Shown here: positions 33,176-41,724 of the stretch, piece after piece | Position numbering within the stretch: the first letter of the stretch is position 1 | Layout of the letters: every line of letters begins with the position of its first letter | Assembly (NCBI GenBank): GCA_020725335.1 | Contig: DYFF01000020.1 | Location: forward strand, 1-64,000 | DNA: 64,000 nt | From: Thermodesulfovibrio sp. | Lineage (GTDB): Bacteria > Nitrospirota > Thermodesulfovibrionia > Thermodesulfovibrionales > Thermodesulfovibrionaceae | Direction: 5' to 3' | The notes under the pieces: model-generated | Told to the model about the DNA's origin: nothing | Database searches by the model: none | Seen by the model: the letters and a program-made list of their open reading frames with translations, nothing else | Made by a program: the position numbers and the translations under genes

Positions 33176-34195
33176 TTAGTGTTTTGTCTCTCTTTTAAGA
33201 AGCTCTTCTACTGTAAGTCCTACTTCAATATGTCCACCAAAGACTGTTCCAGTTTGCATCTTCTTAAATCTGTCAAGAGCCATTTCATATGCCTTTGCAG
33301 GAAGAGGAATTGCACCAACCTGTTTTGTAATTTTACCAGCTTGCTTTAAATAGAATTCTATAAATTCTTTAATTTCAGGCTTTTCCTTTGCTGACTTTTC
33401 ATTAATATAGATGAAAAGCGGTCTTGAGAAAGGCTGATATGAGCCATCCATAACTGCTTTTTCGCTTGGCAGTACGCATTTACCTGTTTTAGGATTTTTT
33501 ATTGCTACAGCTTTTACTTTACCTTTGTTCTCCTCAACATAGGTAAATCCTACATAACCTAAACCACCAACTTCCTTAATTACTGCATTCATGATTACAT
33601 TGTCATCTTCACTTGCCACATAATCACCTCTACTTGCCTTAGCTTTTCCAACAGCTGCTTCTGTAAAATACTCAAATGTTCCAGAATCTGCACCAGGTCC
33701 TGCAAGTCTTAGAGGTCTGTCTGGCCAGCTTGGGTCAACTTGATTCCATTTTGTGACTTTACCCTGAGCCTCAGGTTCCCAAATCTTCTTTAGCTGTTCA
33801 ATTGTCAGGCAGTTGTCTTTTATCCAATTATTTTTAACATTAACAAAAACAGAAAGTGCATCATATGCCACAGGTAATTCAATATACTTTATACCTGCCT
33901 CTTTGCATGCATCCATCTCTTTTTTCTGAATTGGTCTTGAGGCATTTGAGATATCTGTTTCCCCTCTGCAGAACTTTTTAAAGCCCCCACCTGTTCCTGA
34001 GATACCAACTGTTACCTTTACTGCTCCTTTTTTAGCCTTCTGGAAATCTTCAGCTACACCCTCTGTGATTGGAAATACTGTTGATGAGCCATCAATCTTA
34101 ATTATTGGCTGAGCACTAACAGATGAAAAGAAAGACAATAGGAATACTACAACAAAGACAAAGGAACTGAAACATAAACTTTTTGAATACTTCAT
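33176..34195 (-). CDS. pstS: periplasmic phosphate-binding protein PstS (first paralogue)
   Basis: 339 aa with a Sec signal peptide (hydrophobic residues about 5-28, cleavage near VSAQ-P). Mature start [21 protein letters not shown] and [25 protein letters not shown], then [12 protein letters not shown], are phosphate-binding loops of the PstS type found in many thermophiles and cyanobacteria. First gene of pstSCAB-(zinc ribbon)-phoU. AGGGGG precedes the ATG. A TATACT -10 at 34237-34232 (minus) lies just downstream of the shared PHO box. Confidence 0.95.
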   Translation of the reverse strand: MKYSKSLCFSSFVFVVVFLLSFFSSVSAQPIIKIDGSSTVFPITEGVAEDFQKAKKGAVKVTVGISGTGGGFKKFCRGETDISNASRPIQKKEMDACKEAGIKYIELPVAYDALSVFVNVKNNWIKDNCLTIEQLKKIWEPEAQGKVTKWNQVDPSWPDRPLRLAGPGADSGTFEYFTEAAVGKAKASRGDYVASEDDNVIMNAVIKEVGGLGYVGFTYVEENKGKVKAVAIKNPKTGKCVLPSEKAVMDGSYQPFSRPLFIYINEKSAKEKPEIKEFIEFYLKQAGKITKQVGAIPLPAKAYEMALDRFKKMQTGTVFGGHIEVGLTVEELLKRETKH

Positions 34196-34231
34196 AAATA
34201 CCCCCTTTTTTTTTTAATTTTTTATATTTTT

Positions 34232-34237
34232 AGTATA
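34232..34237 (-). promoter_or_regulatory. pstS (minus) -10 element
   Basis: TATACT on the minus strand with a start near 34225 and a leader of about 30 nt holding AGGGGG. There is no -35; the PHO-box array begins 10 bp upstream, as expected for an activator-dependent promoter. Confidence 0.5.
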
Positions 34238-34246
34238 GAGCTTGAA

Positions 34247-34307
34247 TGTTACATGGTAATTACAGAAATGTTAAATTTTTGTTACAAAGTGAGAAGGATT
34301 TGTTACA
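34247..34307 (+). promoter_or_regulatory. PHO-box array between the divergent pstS genes
   Basis: Four consecutive 11-bp units start at 34247, 34258, 34269 and 34280 with cores TGTTACA, AATTACA, TGTTAAA and TGTTACA. A further TGTTACA at 34301-34307 contains the -10 (TACAAT, 34304-34309) of the plus-strand pstS. The 11-bp helical phasing and replacement of the -35 match PhoB/PhoP binding sites in other bacteria. The phoBR genes themselves are not in this window. Confidence 0.75.
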
Positions 34308-34338
34308 ATAAGAAAATTGAAGTTTTAAGGAGGATTAT

Positions 34339-35346
34339 ATGATCAAAAAATTAATTCTGTTGTCAACTTTATTTATCTTATTAGGATTCAATCTTTCTTA
34401 TTCTTCTGAAATGATTAATGGCGCAGGGGCTACCTTCCCCTATCCTCTATATTCAAGCTGGGCTGCTGAATATAATAAAGCTACTGGTATAAAGATTAAT
34501 TATCAATCAATTGGTTCAGGTGGTGGGATAAGACAGATCACGGAAAGAACTGTCCATTTCGGCGCCTCTGACATGGCTCTAACCCCTGAAGAAATTGAAA
34601 AATCTAAACTCCTTCAATTTCCTGCTGTAATAGGCGGAGTTGTACCGGTATTAAATCTCCCTGGTATAGCTTCAGGCAGTGTAGTACTTGATGGTGCTAC
34701 AATATGTGACATATTTCTTGGAGAAATCAATAAATGGGATGACCCTAAATTGAAAGCACTCAATCCTAAGCTTAATCTACCTTCTAAACCAATAACTGTA
34801 ATATATCGTTCTGATGGTTCTGGGACAACAGCAATCTTTACTCACTATTTAAGTGGTACATGTAAAAAATGGGCTGATACAGTAGGATACGGGACATCTG
34901 TAAAATGGAGAACAGGACTTGGTGGAAAAGGCAATGAAGGTGTTGCAAACTATGTAAAGAGAACTCCTTACTCAATTGGATATGTTGAGTTTGCCTATGC
35001 AAAACAAAATAAGCTTAATGTAGCAAAACTCAAAAATAAAGCAGGACAAGTTGTAGCACCCGATTTTGAAAGCTTTGCTGATGCTGCAGCAACTGCTCAA
35101 CTTGACGCCAAAAATCACTTTTATGCATGGATGACCGATGCACCTGGTAAAAAGGCATGGCCTATAACAGGAGCTACCTATATTTTGCTTGCAAAGGAAA
35201 AAACCGATATTAACAAATCTGTTATTAAATTTTTTGAATGGGCCTTCCAAAATGGTGATGAAACAGCCAAAAAATTGGACTATGTTCCCTTACCAAAGCC
35301 TGTCAAAGATAAGGTAAAGAATTACTGGAAAACAAACATAAAATAA
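34339..35346 (+). CDS. pstS: periplasmic phosphate-binding protein PstS (second paralogue)
   Basis: 335 aa with a Sec signal peptide (about residues 1-22). Mature start MINGAGATFPYPLYSSWAAEY, then IGSGGGIRQITERTVHFGASD, and IYRSDGSGTTAIFTHYLS are the phosphate loops of the E. coli-type PstS. It is only distantly like the divergent first PstS, so the two are not recent duplicates. Single-gene transcript with strong ribosome-binding site (AAGGAGG), PHO box upstream and a strong terminator downstream. Confidence 0.95.
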   Translation: MIKKLILLSTLFILLGFNLSYSSEMINGAGATFPYPLYSSWAAEYNKATGIKINYQSIGSGGGIRQITERTVHFGASDMALTPEEIEKSKLLQFPAVIGGVVPVLNLPGIASGSVVLDGATICDIFLGEINKWDDPKLKALNPKLNLPSKPITVIYRSDGSGTTAIFTHYLSGTCKKWADTVGYGTSVKWRTGLGGKGNEGVANYVKRTPYSIGYVEFAYAKQNKLNVAKLKNKAGQVVAPDFESFADAAATAQLDAKNHFYAWMTDAPGKKAWPITGATYILLAKEKTDINKSVIKFFEWAFQNGDETAKKLDYVPLPKPVKDKVKNYWKTNIK

Positions 35347-35358
35347 TTTTATAAATAT

Positions 35359-35395
35359 AAAAGCCTCGAGTTTATAGCTAAAACTCGAGGCTTTT
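35359..35395. terminator. strong bidirectional terminator
   Basis: A perfect 15-bp stem (arms 35359-35373 and 35381-35395, core GCCTCGAGTTT) with a 7-nt loop and AAAA/TTTT flanks. It ends pstS (plus) and the phosphatase operon (minus). Confidence 0.92.
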
Positions 35396-35417
35396 GTGGG
35401 AGGAGTGGGGCTGCTTT

Positions 35418-35609
35418 TTATACTATTGTGTTTTTAAGATAAAAAGAAATTTTTTTATAAATCTCTACAATATCACCATTTTCTACGAAATCTGATAAAT
35501 TACCATGTAAAATCATATTGTTCAGGTAGCTTTTATCGATTGAAAATTGAGATAACACAGGAATTTTAATAATTGTATTTTCTTCCTCAAAAATTTTATT
35601 TCTTTCCAT
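35418..35609 (-). CDS. small hypothetical protein
   Basis: 63 aa, not recognised. Contains IPVLSQFSIDKSYLNNMILHGNLSDF and ends in a hydrophobic helix. A good ribosome-binding site (AGGAGG) precedes the ATG and it starts 8 nt after the metallophosphoesterase stop. It is bounded downstream by the strong terminator, so it is very likely a real last gene of the operon. Confidence 0.65.
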   Translation of the reverse strand: MERNKIFEEENTIIKIPVLSQFSIDKSYLNNMILHGNLSDFVENGDIVEIYKKISFYLKNTIV

Positions 35610-35617
35610 ATTTCCTC

Positions 35618-36334
35618 CTATTTTGCTAATGAAAGTTTTTCACCAAAATAATAAGGCAATCCGCTTTCAATTATTGAATTGAGGGTTTTTTTAATATCAT
35701 ATTCTTCTCTTATAAAACGCAGATCAACTCCCGATTTACTAATCTCAAGAATGGTTATACATGTTCGAGGGTCTCCATCTTTAGGCTTCCCAACGCTCCC
35801 TGCATTTATGAAATATTTATCCCCTATTTTTCTATGATAGGGAATGTGTGTATGTCCGTAAATCATTATATCAGCATCAGTTTTTTTAGCCATTAGAAGA
35901 AAAAATTTTTCTGGTCTTTCTTCATACCAGTATAAATTATTTTTAATTGGAGTTGCATGAAATATACTTATTTTTTTATTCTCTACTGTAAAATTAATTC
36001 TAAATGCTAAAGTCTTCATGAAATCTTTTGATTTTTCACTTGTATGCATCTTTGTCCATTCAAAAGATAGATGAGACATCTCTGCCTGAAATTCATCCTC
36101 ATACTTACAACCACAGGTTTCTTTTTCAAAAGCTATCGATTCATCATAGTTACCTTGGACACCTTCAATTTTATGCTCAATTAAAAAATCTACAACCTCA
36201 TTTACAAAAGGGGCATATCCGCCAATGTCGCCAAGATGAAAGATCTTTTCAGCACCCTCATTGACAGCTGTTTCATAGGCAACTTTTAATGCCTCTATGT
36301 TGCCGTGAATGTCGCCAAGAATACCTATTTTCAC
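35618..36334 (-). CDS. calcineurin-like metallophosphoesterase (YfcE/MJ0936-like)
   Basis: 238 aa. Metal-binding motifs in order: LGDIHGN (6-12), HLGDIGG, GNYDES, FHATP, and YGHTHIP near 170, ending with INAGSVGKP. Cleaves phosphodiesters; substrate unknown. Two cysteines in ETCGCKY are unusual. In the phosphate operon it could act on diesters released during starvation. A PlcP-like phospholipase role is conceivable but its sequence is closer to the small YfcE-type enzymes. Confidence 0.88.
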   Translation of the reverse strand: MKIGILGDIHGNIEALKVAYETAVNEGAEKIFHLGDIGGYAPFVNEVVDFLIEHKIEGVQGNYDESIAFEKETCGCKYEDEFQAEMSHLSFEWTKMHTSEKSKDFMKTLAFRINFTVENKKISIFHATPIKNNLYWYEERPEKFFLLMAKKTDADIMIYGHTHIPYHRKIGDKYFINAGSVGKPKDGDPRTCITILEISKSGVDLRFIREEYDIKKTLNSIIESGLPYYFGEKLSLAK

Positions 36335-36352
36335 AGGACTAATTTCCCTAAT

Positions 36353-37903
36353 TTATGATATGTGAAGCTTGAGATGCTCTTCCCATTCTCTCTCCGTGAT
36401 TGCTTTAGCATAGGATATTGCATCCTGCCTGTTCATTTTTGGATTTGAATGTTTAATATTTAAATGGTTACACATAACATTATATAATTCCGTATTGTCT
36501 ATGAAATTTTTTAAATCTGCTACGTGAAAATTCTTACCATAAATCAAAGCAAGCTGATCCTCTGCAGTATGATTTGTTGAGGTAAAACTTACATTTCCTC
36601 TTCTTTGTTTTGCTGGCTTAATTAGTTTTTCCTCTTCATAATCATAAATACTCTTCGCGAGTATTCTGCCCATAGTAGCCTCAGGTTCATACCATATGTC
36701 ATTTATTACAATTTTTTTCTTGGTATTGAGCTTATTGAAAATTTCCTCTGCCTCTTCAGAGGAGATTTTCTGTTGAGTATAGGTCTCAAATATATCCTTT
36801 ACTGTATTTACATCTTGATTTTTCATTTTTTTTATCATGTACTCAAAGGAAGCTCTGTTTTTATAACTCATTAAGGCTTCTGTTGCGTCATTATATTCAG
36901 GACCTGTTCCATTGATTCCATATCCAGAGTTACCATGGTCAGAGGTAACTATTAGTAAAACATCGGGATTTTTGTTTACAAAATTCATTGCAACTCCTAT
37001 AGTTTTGTCAAGTTCATAGCAGTCCATCATAGCAGCATAAGCATCATTAGCATGACAAGCGTGGTCAATCCTTCCAGCCTCAATCTGAAGAACAAAACCC
37101 TTTTTATTTTTAGATAATTTTTTCAACGCAACAGCAGTCATCTCAGGTAATGTAGGCTCTTTTTTACCGAGCTTTTCATCGTTAATTCTGTCAACAAAAT
37201 AACTTATATGAGATGAACTGAATACTCCAAGAATAGGGCTATTATCGGAGATGCTGTCCATCAATTCATCTTTCGTTTTTACTACTCTATAACCTTTTGA
37301 GGAAAACATACCGTAAAGGTCTCTTTTGTCTTTTCTTTTATCTGCACTTAAAAATCTATCACCACCACCCATTGCTACTGTTAAACCAGAATTAAGCAAG
37401 TCAATTGCAATGTTTTCTTCATCATCTCTGTTTGCATTATGGCTATACCATGCAGCAGGAGTTGCATGAGTTACCCTTGTTGTAGTTACAAAACCACAAG
37501 ATAGTCCTCTCTCCTTTGCAAGTTCAAATATAGTCTTTAAATGTTTTCCATCGGGTAGAGTTGCTAAAGTACGGTTAACTGTTTTTGAACCAGTTGCCCA
37601 GGCAACAGAAGCTGGAGCAGAGTCAGTAACAACTGAGGATAAAGAAGAGGTATTTTGAAGTAACATTTTTGTTTTAGAATTTTTAATTAAAATAGAGAGA
37701 TTGCTTCTCTCTTTAAATTTGATTTCCATAAATTCGTTCATTGCCTTCATCACTCCAAGAGGCCAACCATCTCCTACAATAAAGATCACACCCTTTGAAC
37801 CTGCACTTGATGGTTCCTTAACTTTCGCAAAAATTTCTTTAGACGAAGAAATAAGAGTTATAAAGCTTGCTAAAGAGACCTTCAAAAAATCCCTTCTTTT
37901 CAT
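36353..37903 (-). CDS. alkaline phosphatase (PhoA superfamily), Tat-exported
   Basis: 516 aa. N-terminus MKRRDFLKVSLASFITLISS is a twin-arginine signal. Active-site nucleophile region TDSAPASVAWATG (about 91-103), metal ligands in VGDGWPLG (N-terminal Asp), TRVTHATPAAWYSH, EAGRIDHACHANDA and TSDHGN. Releases phosphate from organic esters in the periplasm. GGAGG precedes the ATG. It lies in the operon under the second PHO box, as expected for a phosphate-starvation enzyme. The C-terminal part is somewhat longer than E. coli PhoA. Confidence 0.93.
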   Translation of the reverse strand: MKRRDFLKVSLASFITLISSSKEIFAKVKEPSSAGSKGVIFIVGDGWPLGVMKAMNEFMEIKFKERSNLSILIKNSKTKMLLQNTSSLSSVVTDSAPASVAWATGSKTVNRTLATLPDGKHLKTIFELAKERGLSCGFVTTTRVTHATPAAWYSHNANRDDEENIAIDLLNSGLTVAMGGGDRFLSADKRKDKRDLYGMFSSKGYRVVKTKDELMDSISDNSPILGVFSSSHISYFVDRINDEKLGKKEPTLPEMTAVALKKLSKNKKGFVLQIEAGRIDHACHANDAYAAMMDCYELDKTIGVAMNFVNKNPDVLLIVTSDHGNSGYGINGTGPEYNDATEALMSYKNRASFEYMIKKMKNQDVNTVKDIFETYTQQKISSEEAEEIFNKLNTKKKIVINDIWYEPEATMGRILAKSIYDYEEEKLIKPAKQRRGNVSFTSTNHTAEDQLALIYGKNFHVADLKNFIDNTELYNVMCNHLNIKHSNPKMNRQDAISYAKAITEREWEEHLKLHIS

Positions 37904-37918
37904 AAGTCCTCCGATTTT

Positions 37919-39091
37919 CTAATTTGTAAATGCAGTCTTAAGTTTGTTAAAAATGACTCTTATGGAAGACACACTATCAGTTGGAATTATCATGGTATCT
38001 TTACCAATTATATAAGTATTATCCCGCCAACTTAGTTTGCAGCTTATCAAAGGCACAAACCATATAAAAGCAGTTAATAAGTCTTTAATAGGAATGAGAA
38101 GACCTGATATCCCCGTAGGAGTTTTAATTAATCTACTAACATAAATATCAAAATAAATTTTTAATAAAGCACCTAAAATAAATACTAAAATAGAAATTTT
38201 AGAAAAATTATCTAAAATAGGTAAAAATGATAAAACAAATATAGGATTGCTAAGAGGTTCAGTAAAGTATTTTAATCCTGCTATTTTCCATCTTATCTTT
38301 GCCCATCTTGTATGTCTATTTAAAAATCTTCCTAATGACCAATATTCGTTAATATTCTTGATAATATAACTGCTAAGGACTACTTTTTTACCCTTTTCAT
38401 TCATTAACTTTCCAATCATATAGTCTTCTGCTAAAACATCTTTTACAGCGTTAAAGCCTCCGATTTCTTCAAAGTCACTTTTTCTCATAAGCATAGACTT
38501 GCCAATGCTACAAGGCATTTTAAGAAATTTATCAAGAAAGCAAACACTTAAAAGTATAAATGAATTAAGTTGAAGATTCTCTAATCTCGCACCTATGCTT
38601 TTCCCTGAAATTCCCATAATTAGATTTGTCACAAGTCCTGTATCTTTTGACATAGCAGATACTGTTTTTTTCAGATAATCTTTCTCAACAAATACATTAC
38701 TATCACTTATTAAAAAATAATCATGTTTTGATACTCTGTAGGCTGATATCATATTCTTTACTTTTGGATTTAGAGCTCTCGGGGAACTATCAACTACGAT
38801 TCTTACTAAATTAGGATATTTATTCTTTATTTTTTCTGCCACTCTGTATGCAGGGTCATTAATATCCTGAATAGAAAGGAGTAGCTCATAGTCAGGATAA
38901 TCTTGTTTGCAGAAACTTTCAAGGTTATCAAAAAGGTTATCATCGAGTCCCTTAAGCGGCTTAATTATTGATATAGGTGGAAGATAATCTACATTATAAT
39001 TCTCATTTAGCTTTCTTCTGAGTGCTATAATCTGTAAAAGATAAATTGAAAAACTTAAAACAGCAATCGATAAAACTATCCACAAAATCAT
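37919..39091 (-). CDS. membrane glycosyltransferase, GT21/HpnI-like
   Basis: 390 aa. One N-terminal transmembrane helix, then a GT-A domain: SIIKPLKGLDDNL, ISDSNVFVEKDYL (DxD region), LAEDYMIGK (catalytic Asp), and RHTRWAKIRW, the Q/R-x-x-R-W motif. C-terminal hydrophobic helices follow. This is the ceramide-glucosyltransferase-like (GT21) family, which also includes hopanoid HpnI, so the acceptor is a lipid. Placement in a PHO-box operon with phosphatases suggests a glycolipid made when phosphate is scarce; HpnI-type hopanoid work is the alternative. AGGGGG precedes the ATG. Confidence 0.85.
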   Translation of the reverse strand: MILWIVLSIAVLSFSIYLLQIIALRRKLNENYNVDYLPPISIIKPLKGLDDNLFDNLESFCKQDYPDYELLLSIQDINDPAYRVAEKIKNKYPNLVRIVVDSSPRALNPKVKNMISAYRVSKHDYFLISDSNVFVEKDYLKKTVSAMSKDTGLVTNLIMGISGKSIGARLENLQLNSFILLSVCFLDKFLKMPCSIGKSMLMRKSDFEEIGGFNAVKDVLAEDYMIGKLMNEKGKKVVLSSYIIKNINEYWSLGRFLNRHTRWAKIRWKIAGLKYFTEPLSNPIFVLSFLPILDNFSKISILVFILGALLKIYFDIYVSRLIKTPTGISGLLIPIKDLLTAFIWFVPLISCKLSWRDNTYIIGKDTMIIPTDSVSSIRVIFNKLKTAFTN

Positions 39092-39093
39092 CT

Positions 39094-39783
39094 CTACCCC
39101 CTAAAAAGTGTTATTGCTACGCCTTTGTTATGCCTTATACATTTTTTTATTGAAACGATATTCTTCTCGCAGTTCAGAAGAGTTTTCCACGAATAAAGAT
39201 GTCTTGGCTTATGAAAATCGCTATTAGCAATATAGGGATATTTTTTAAGACTTACAACATTAAAGACGTCATCTCTATTCGCTATCTCCCATGCATCTAT
39301 GTATTTCCCGTATTTATTTCTGTTATTCCAAAGATAAAGAGTATTCCTAATCTCTCCTTTAATATGATGAGGGTGACAGGCAACAACTATCGCCTGCTGT
39401 TTTTTTGCTTGAAGGAAAATGGATTCATATGATTCGCAGGGAGGAATAAACTCTTTAATATCAAGTATTAGAATATGCGCTGATTTATCCGATGATAGGT
39501 AATTTTTGCTTATTTCTACTCCTGGAATAACAAGCATCTCATATTTATTCCATGCTCTTTCTGCCTCAAAATTTATATTTTCCAAATATTCATTAAAATT
39601 ATTTTCTGTAATGGTAAATCTAAACTTATAAGCAATTTTTCCTATCAAACTATCTCCATTTACCGCATGGTCTGTTATCGCTATAGCATCAAAACCAGCC
39701 TGACCAAAAATGTCTACTACTTTTCTTAGTTCTACTGAACCATCTGAGTATTTGGTATGTATATGGAAGTCACATAAGAGCAT
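39094..39783 (-). CDS. PHP-domain metal-dependent phosphoesterase
   Basis: 229 aa. PHP metal motifs: DFHIHTKYSDGS (4-15), ITDHAVNG, GVEISKNY, ACHPHH and NSDFHK. PHP domains hydrolyse phosphoesters of nucleotides, amino acids or sugars. First gene of the PHP-GT21-phosphatase-phosphoesterase-hypothetical operon, and starts only 2 nt from the GT21 gene. No Shine-Dalgarno is visible at its ATG. The PHO-box array lies 77 nt upstream. Confidence 0.88.
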   Translation of the reverse strand: MLLCDFHIHTKYSDGSVELRKVVDIFGQAGFDAIAITDHAVNGDSLIGKIAYKFRFTITENNFNEYLENINFEAERAWNKYEMLVIPGVEISKNYLSSDKSAHILILDIKEFIPPCESYESIFLQAKKQQAIVVACHPHHIKGEIRNTLYLWNNRNKYGKYIDAWEIANRDDVFNVVSLKKYPYIANSDFHKPRHLYSWKTLLNCEKNIVSIKKCIRHNKGVAITLFRG

Positions 39784-39859
39784 ATTTTTAATTTAATGAT
39801 ATCTAAGTAACGTTACAGATAAGTTAAAAAAGTTTTAAATTTAGGTTAAATTTTGGAAT

Positions 39860-39903
39860 TAAATTTAACATTCTTTTAACATTCTTTTAATTTTTATTTA
39901 ACA
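39860..39903 (-). promoter_or_regulatory. second PHO-box array, upstream of the PHP/GT21/phosphatase operon
   Basis: On the minus strand four consecutive 11-bp units start at 39903, 39892, 39881 and 39870 with cores TGTTAAA, AATTAAA, TGTTAAA and TGTTAAA. The unit order (second unit AATTA) is the same as in the pst array, and the orientation toward the phosphatase operon matches that of the pst array toward its gene. TAACCT (39848-39843) could be the -10. The array also lies between this operon and the divergent EAL operon. Confidence 0.7.
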
Positions 39904-39950
39904 AATTTTTGTAATAATTTCATTATGTTAATTTTGATGGAGGCAATAGC

Positions 39951-40709
39951 ATGTTACAGACTGAGAGAAATATCAGTACTTATGAGAAAAATTTAATATA
40001 TTCTGAATTAACTGTGCATTTTCAACCAATATTTTCATCTAAGAATGGAAAAATTTTTGGATATGAATCATTAACAAGACATAAATCCAAGAATTTGAAT
40101 ATTGAGAATCTTTTTATTGAGGCTAAAAAAAATGGTTCCATCTTTATTCTTGATATGATCTGCCGAAGAAATGCCTTTAAAGAGGCATCAAAACAGAGAA
40201 TTGACGGTTATCTATTTATTAATATATGTCCTGAAAGTCTTTTTTATCCTCAACATGAAATCGGTATTACAGACCGATTTTCTGAGGAGTTTAATTTTCC
40301 CAAAAATAGAATAGTACTTGAAATTACCGAACAAACAGCTATAAAGAATTATGAAGTATTTATTAAGTCAGTATCCTATTACAAAAAAAGAGGCTACAAG
40401 ATAGCTATAGATGATTTCGGAGCGGGATTCGGAAGTCCTAAGCTTCTTAGCCTGCTTGAGCCTGATATAGTGAAAATAGATAGATATTTCATTCATACCT
40501 TAGATGAGAATTATTTTTCTGAATCTTTTATTGATTTTACAATAAAGGCTTGCCATAAGCTTAATATAATGGTTGTTGCAGAGGGTATAGAAACTCCTAA
40601 TCAACTGAGTACGGTTATAAATATGGGTGCAGATCTTCTTCAGGGTTACTATCTTGGTAGACCCGAAGAAAAAATAAAAAATTTCTTATTCCAATATGTT
40701 AATCAATGA
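39951..40709 (+). CDS. EAL-domain cyclic-di-GMP phosphodiesterase
   Basis: 252 aa, a single EAL domain. Catalytic motifs look intact: ESLTR (E-x-L-x-R), the NICPES segment, LEITEQT, AIDDFGAGFGS, VKIDRYF, VAEGIETPNQ, and LLQGYYLGRP. Predicted to hydrolyse c-di-GMP. GATGGAGG precedes the ATG. The 3' end overlaps the CBS-GGDEF gene by 14 nt in another frame. Together the two genes have the EAL-CBS-GGDEF order seen as single proteins elsewhere. Confidence 0.9.
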   Translation: MLQTERNISTYEKNLIYSELTVHFQPIFSSKNGKIFGYESLTRHKSKNLNIENLFIEAKKNGSIFILDMICRRNAFKEASKQRIDGYLFINICPESLFYPQHEIGITDRFSEEFNFPKNRIVLEITEQTAIKNYEVFIKSVSYYKKRGYKIAIDDFGAGFGSPKLLSLLEPDIVKIDRYFIHTLDENYFSESFIDFTIKACHKLNIMVVAEGIETPNQLSTVINMGADLLQGYYLGRPEEKIKNFLFQYVNQ

Positions 40710-41724
40710 GGTCGAAATTTCCATTAAATGTTCAACCGAGTCCTCTATATTAGATCTATTAATTGGAGATATTTCAATTAAGGTCGAGCCAATAAATAAA
40801 ACCGCATCAATTATGGACGTTTTTCTTAGATTTATGAAGGATGAGCAGCTTAGTTTAATTCCGGTAGTAGATAATAATATTGTTATTGGACAGGTTCAGA
40901 GAAATAGGTTTCTTGAAAATACAGTGCTTGGAAGATTTGGTTACGGGATTCATTTAAATGCTAAAAAATCAATTTATGAAGTAATGGAAAAACCGACCTT
41001 CATACTCGACTATAATATAACTCTTGAGGAAGCTTCAATGATAATTCAAAAAAGAGAGCTTAAACATATATATGATGATATAATCATAAGTAGATATAAT
41101 GAATATCATGGTGTGGTTCCCATAAATGTTCTCCTCGAAACTATTACTCAGAGATCAATTATTATTGCAAGAGATTCAAACCCTCTTACAGGGTTACCAG
41201 GAAATTGGGCTATTCAAAGAGAAATAGAGCGAAGAATTAGAGATAAATGTGTTTTTGATGTGTGTTATATAGATATTAATCATTTTAAGCCATATAACGA
41301 CTGCTACGGCTTTGAAAAAGGTGACAAGGTAATCACCTATCTCGGTAATATTCTTAAAGATACTATAATAGACATTTCTGATAGCTTTATAGGTCACATA
41401 GGTGGAGATGACTTCATTATGGTTACTAAACCAGCACACTCTAAGAGTATATGTGAAAAAGTTATAAAGTCCTTTGAAGAACTATTGCCAATTTTTCATG
41501 GTGAAGATTTCATTAATGGTTATTATGTTGCAAAAAATAGGAAATATGAGGAGGAAATATTCAGTTTACTCTCACTTACCTGTGCTATAGTAAGTACAGA
41601 GACAAGAAGAATAACTTCTTTTGCTCATCTTGCATCTATTGCCTCTGAAGTTAAGACAGAGGCAAAAAAACTTTCAAGAATAAACAAAAATTCAGTTATA
41701 TTCAAGGATAGAAGAAATGAATAA
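40696..41724 (+). CDS. CBS-pair GGDEF-domain protein
   Basis: 342 aa. Residues about 20-150 are a CBS pair (IMDVFLRFMKDEQLSLIPVV; KSIYEVMEKPTFILDYN). Residues about 165-340 are a GGDEF domain: NPLTGLPGN, CYIDINHFKPYND, and the signature as G-G-D-D-F. An Asp in place of the canonical Glu leaves activity open; no RxxD inhibitory site is seen. There is no Shine-Dalgarno before the ATG, which lies inside the EAL gene, so translation probably depends on termination-reinitiation. Overlaps the kinase by 8 nt. Confidence 0.85.
   Translation: MLINEVEISIKCSTESSILDLLIGDISIKVEPINKTASIMDVFLRFMKDEQLSLIPVVDNNIVIGQVQRNRFLENTVLGRFGYGIHLNAKKSIYEVMEKPTFILDYNITLEEASMIIQKRELKHIYDDIIISRYNEYHGVVPINVLLETITQRSIIIARDSNPLTGLPGNWAIQREIERRIRDKCVFDVCYIDINHFKPYNDCYGFEKGDKVITYLGNILKDTIIDISDSFIGHIGGDDFIMVTKPAHSKSICEKVIKSFEELLPIFHGEDFINGYYVAKNRKYEEEIFSLLSLTCAIVSTETRRITSFAHLASIASEVKTEAKKLSRINKNSVIFKDRRNE

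Noticed and set aside
39864-39903. Tandem ACATTCTTTTA repeats as a microsatellite
   Set aside because: The repeats keep 11-bp phasing through diverged units and match the pst array unit by unit, so a regulatory array explains them better than a simple repeat.
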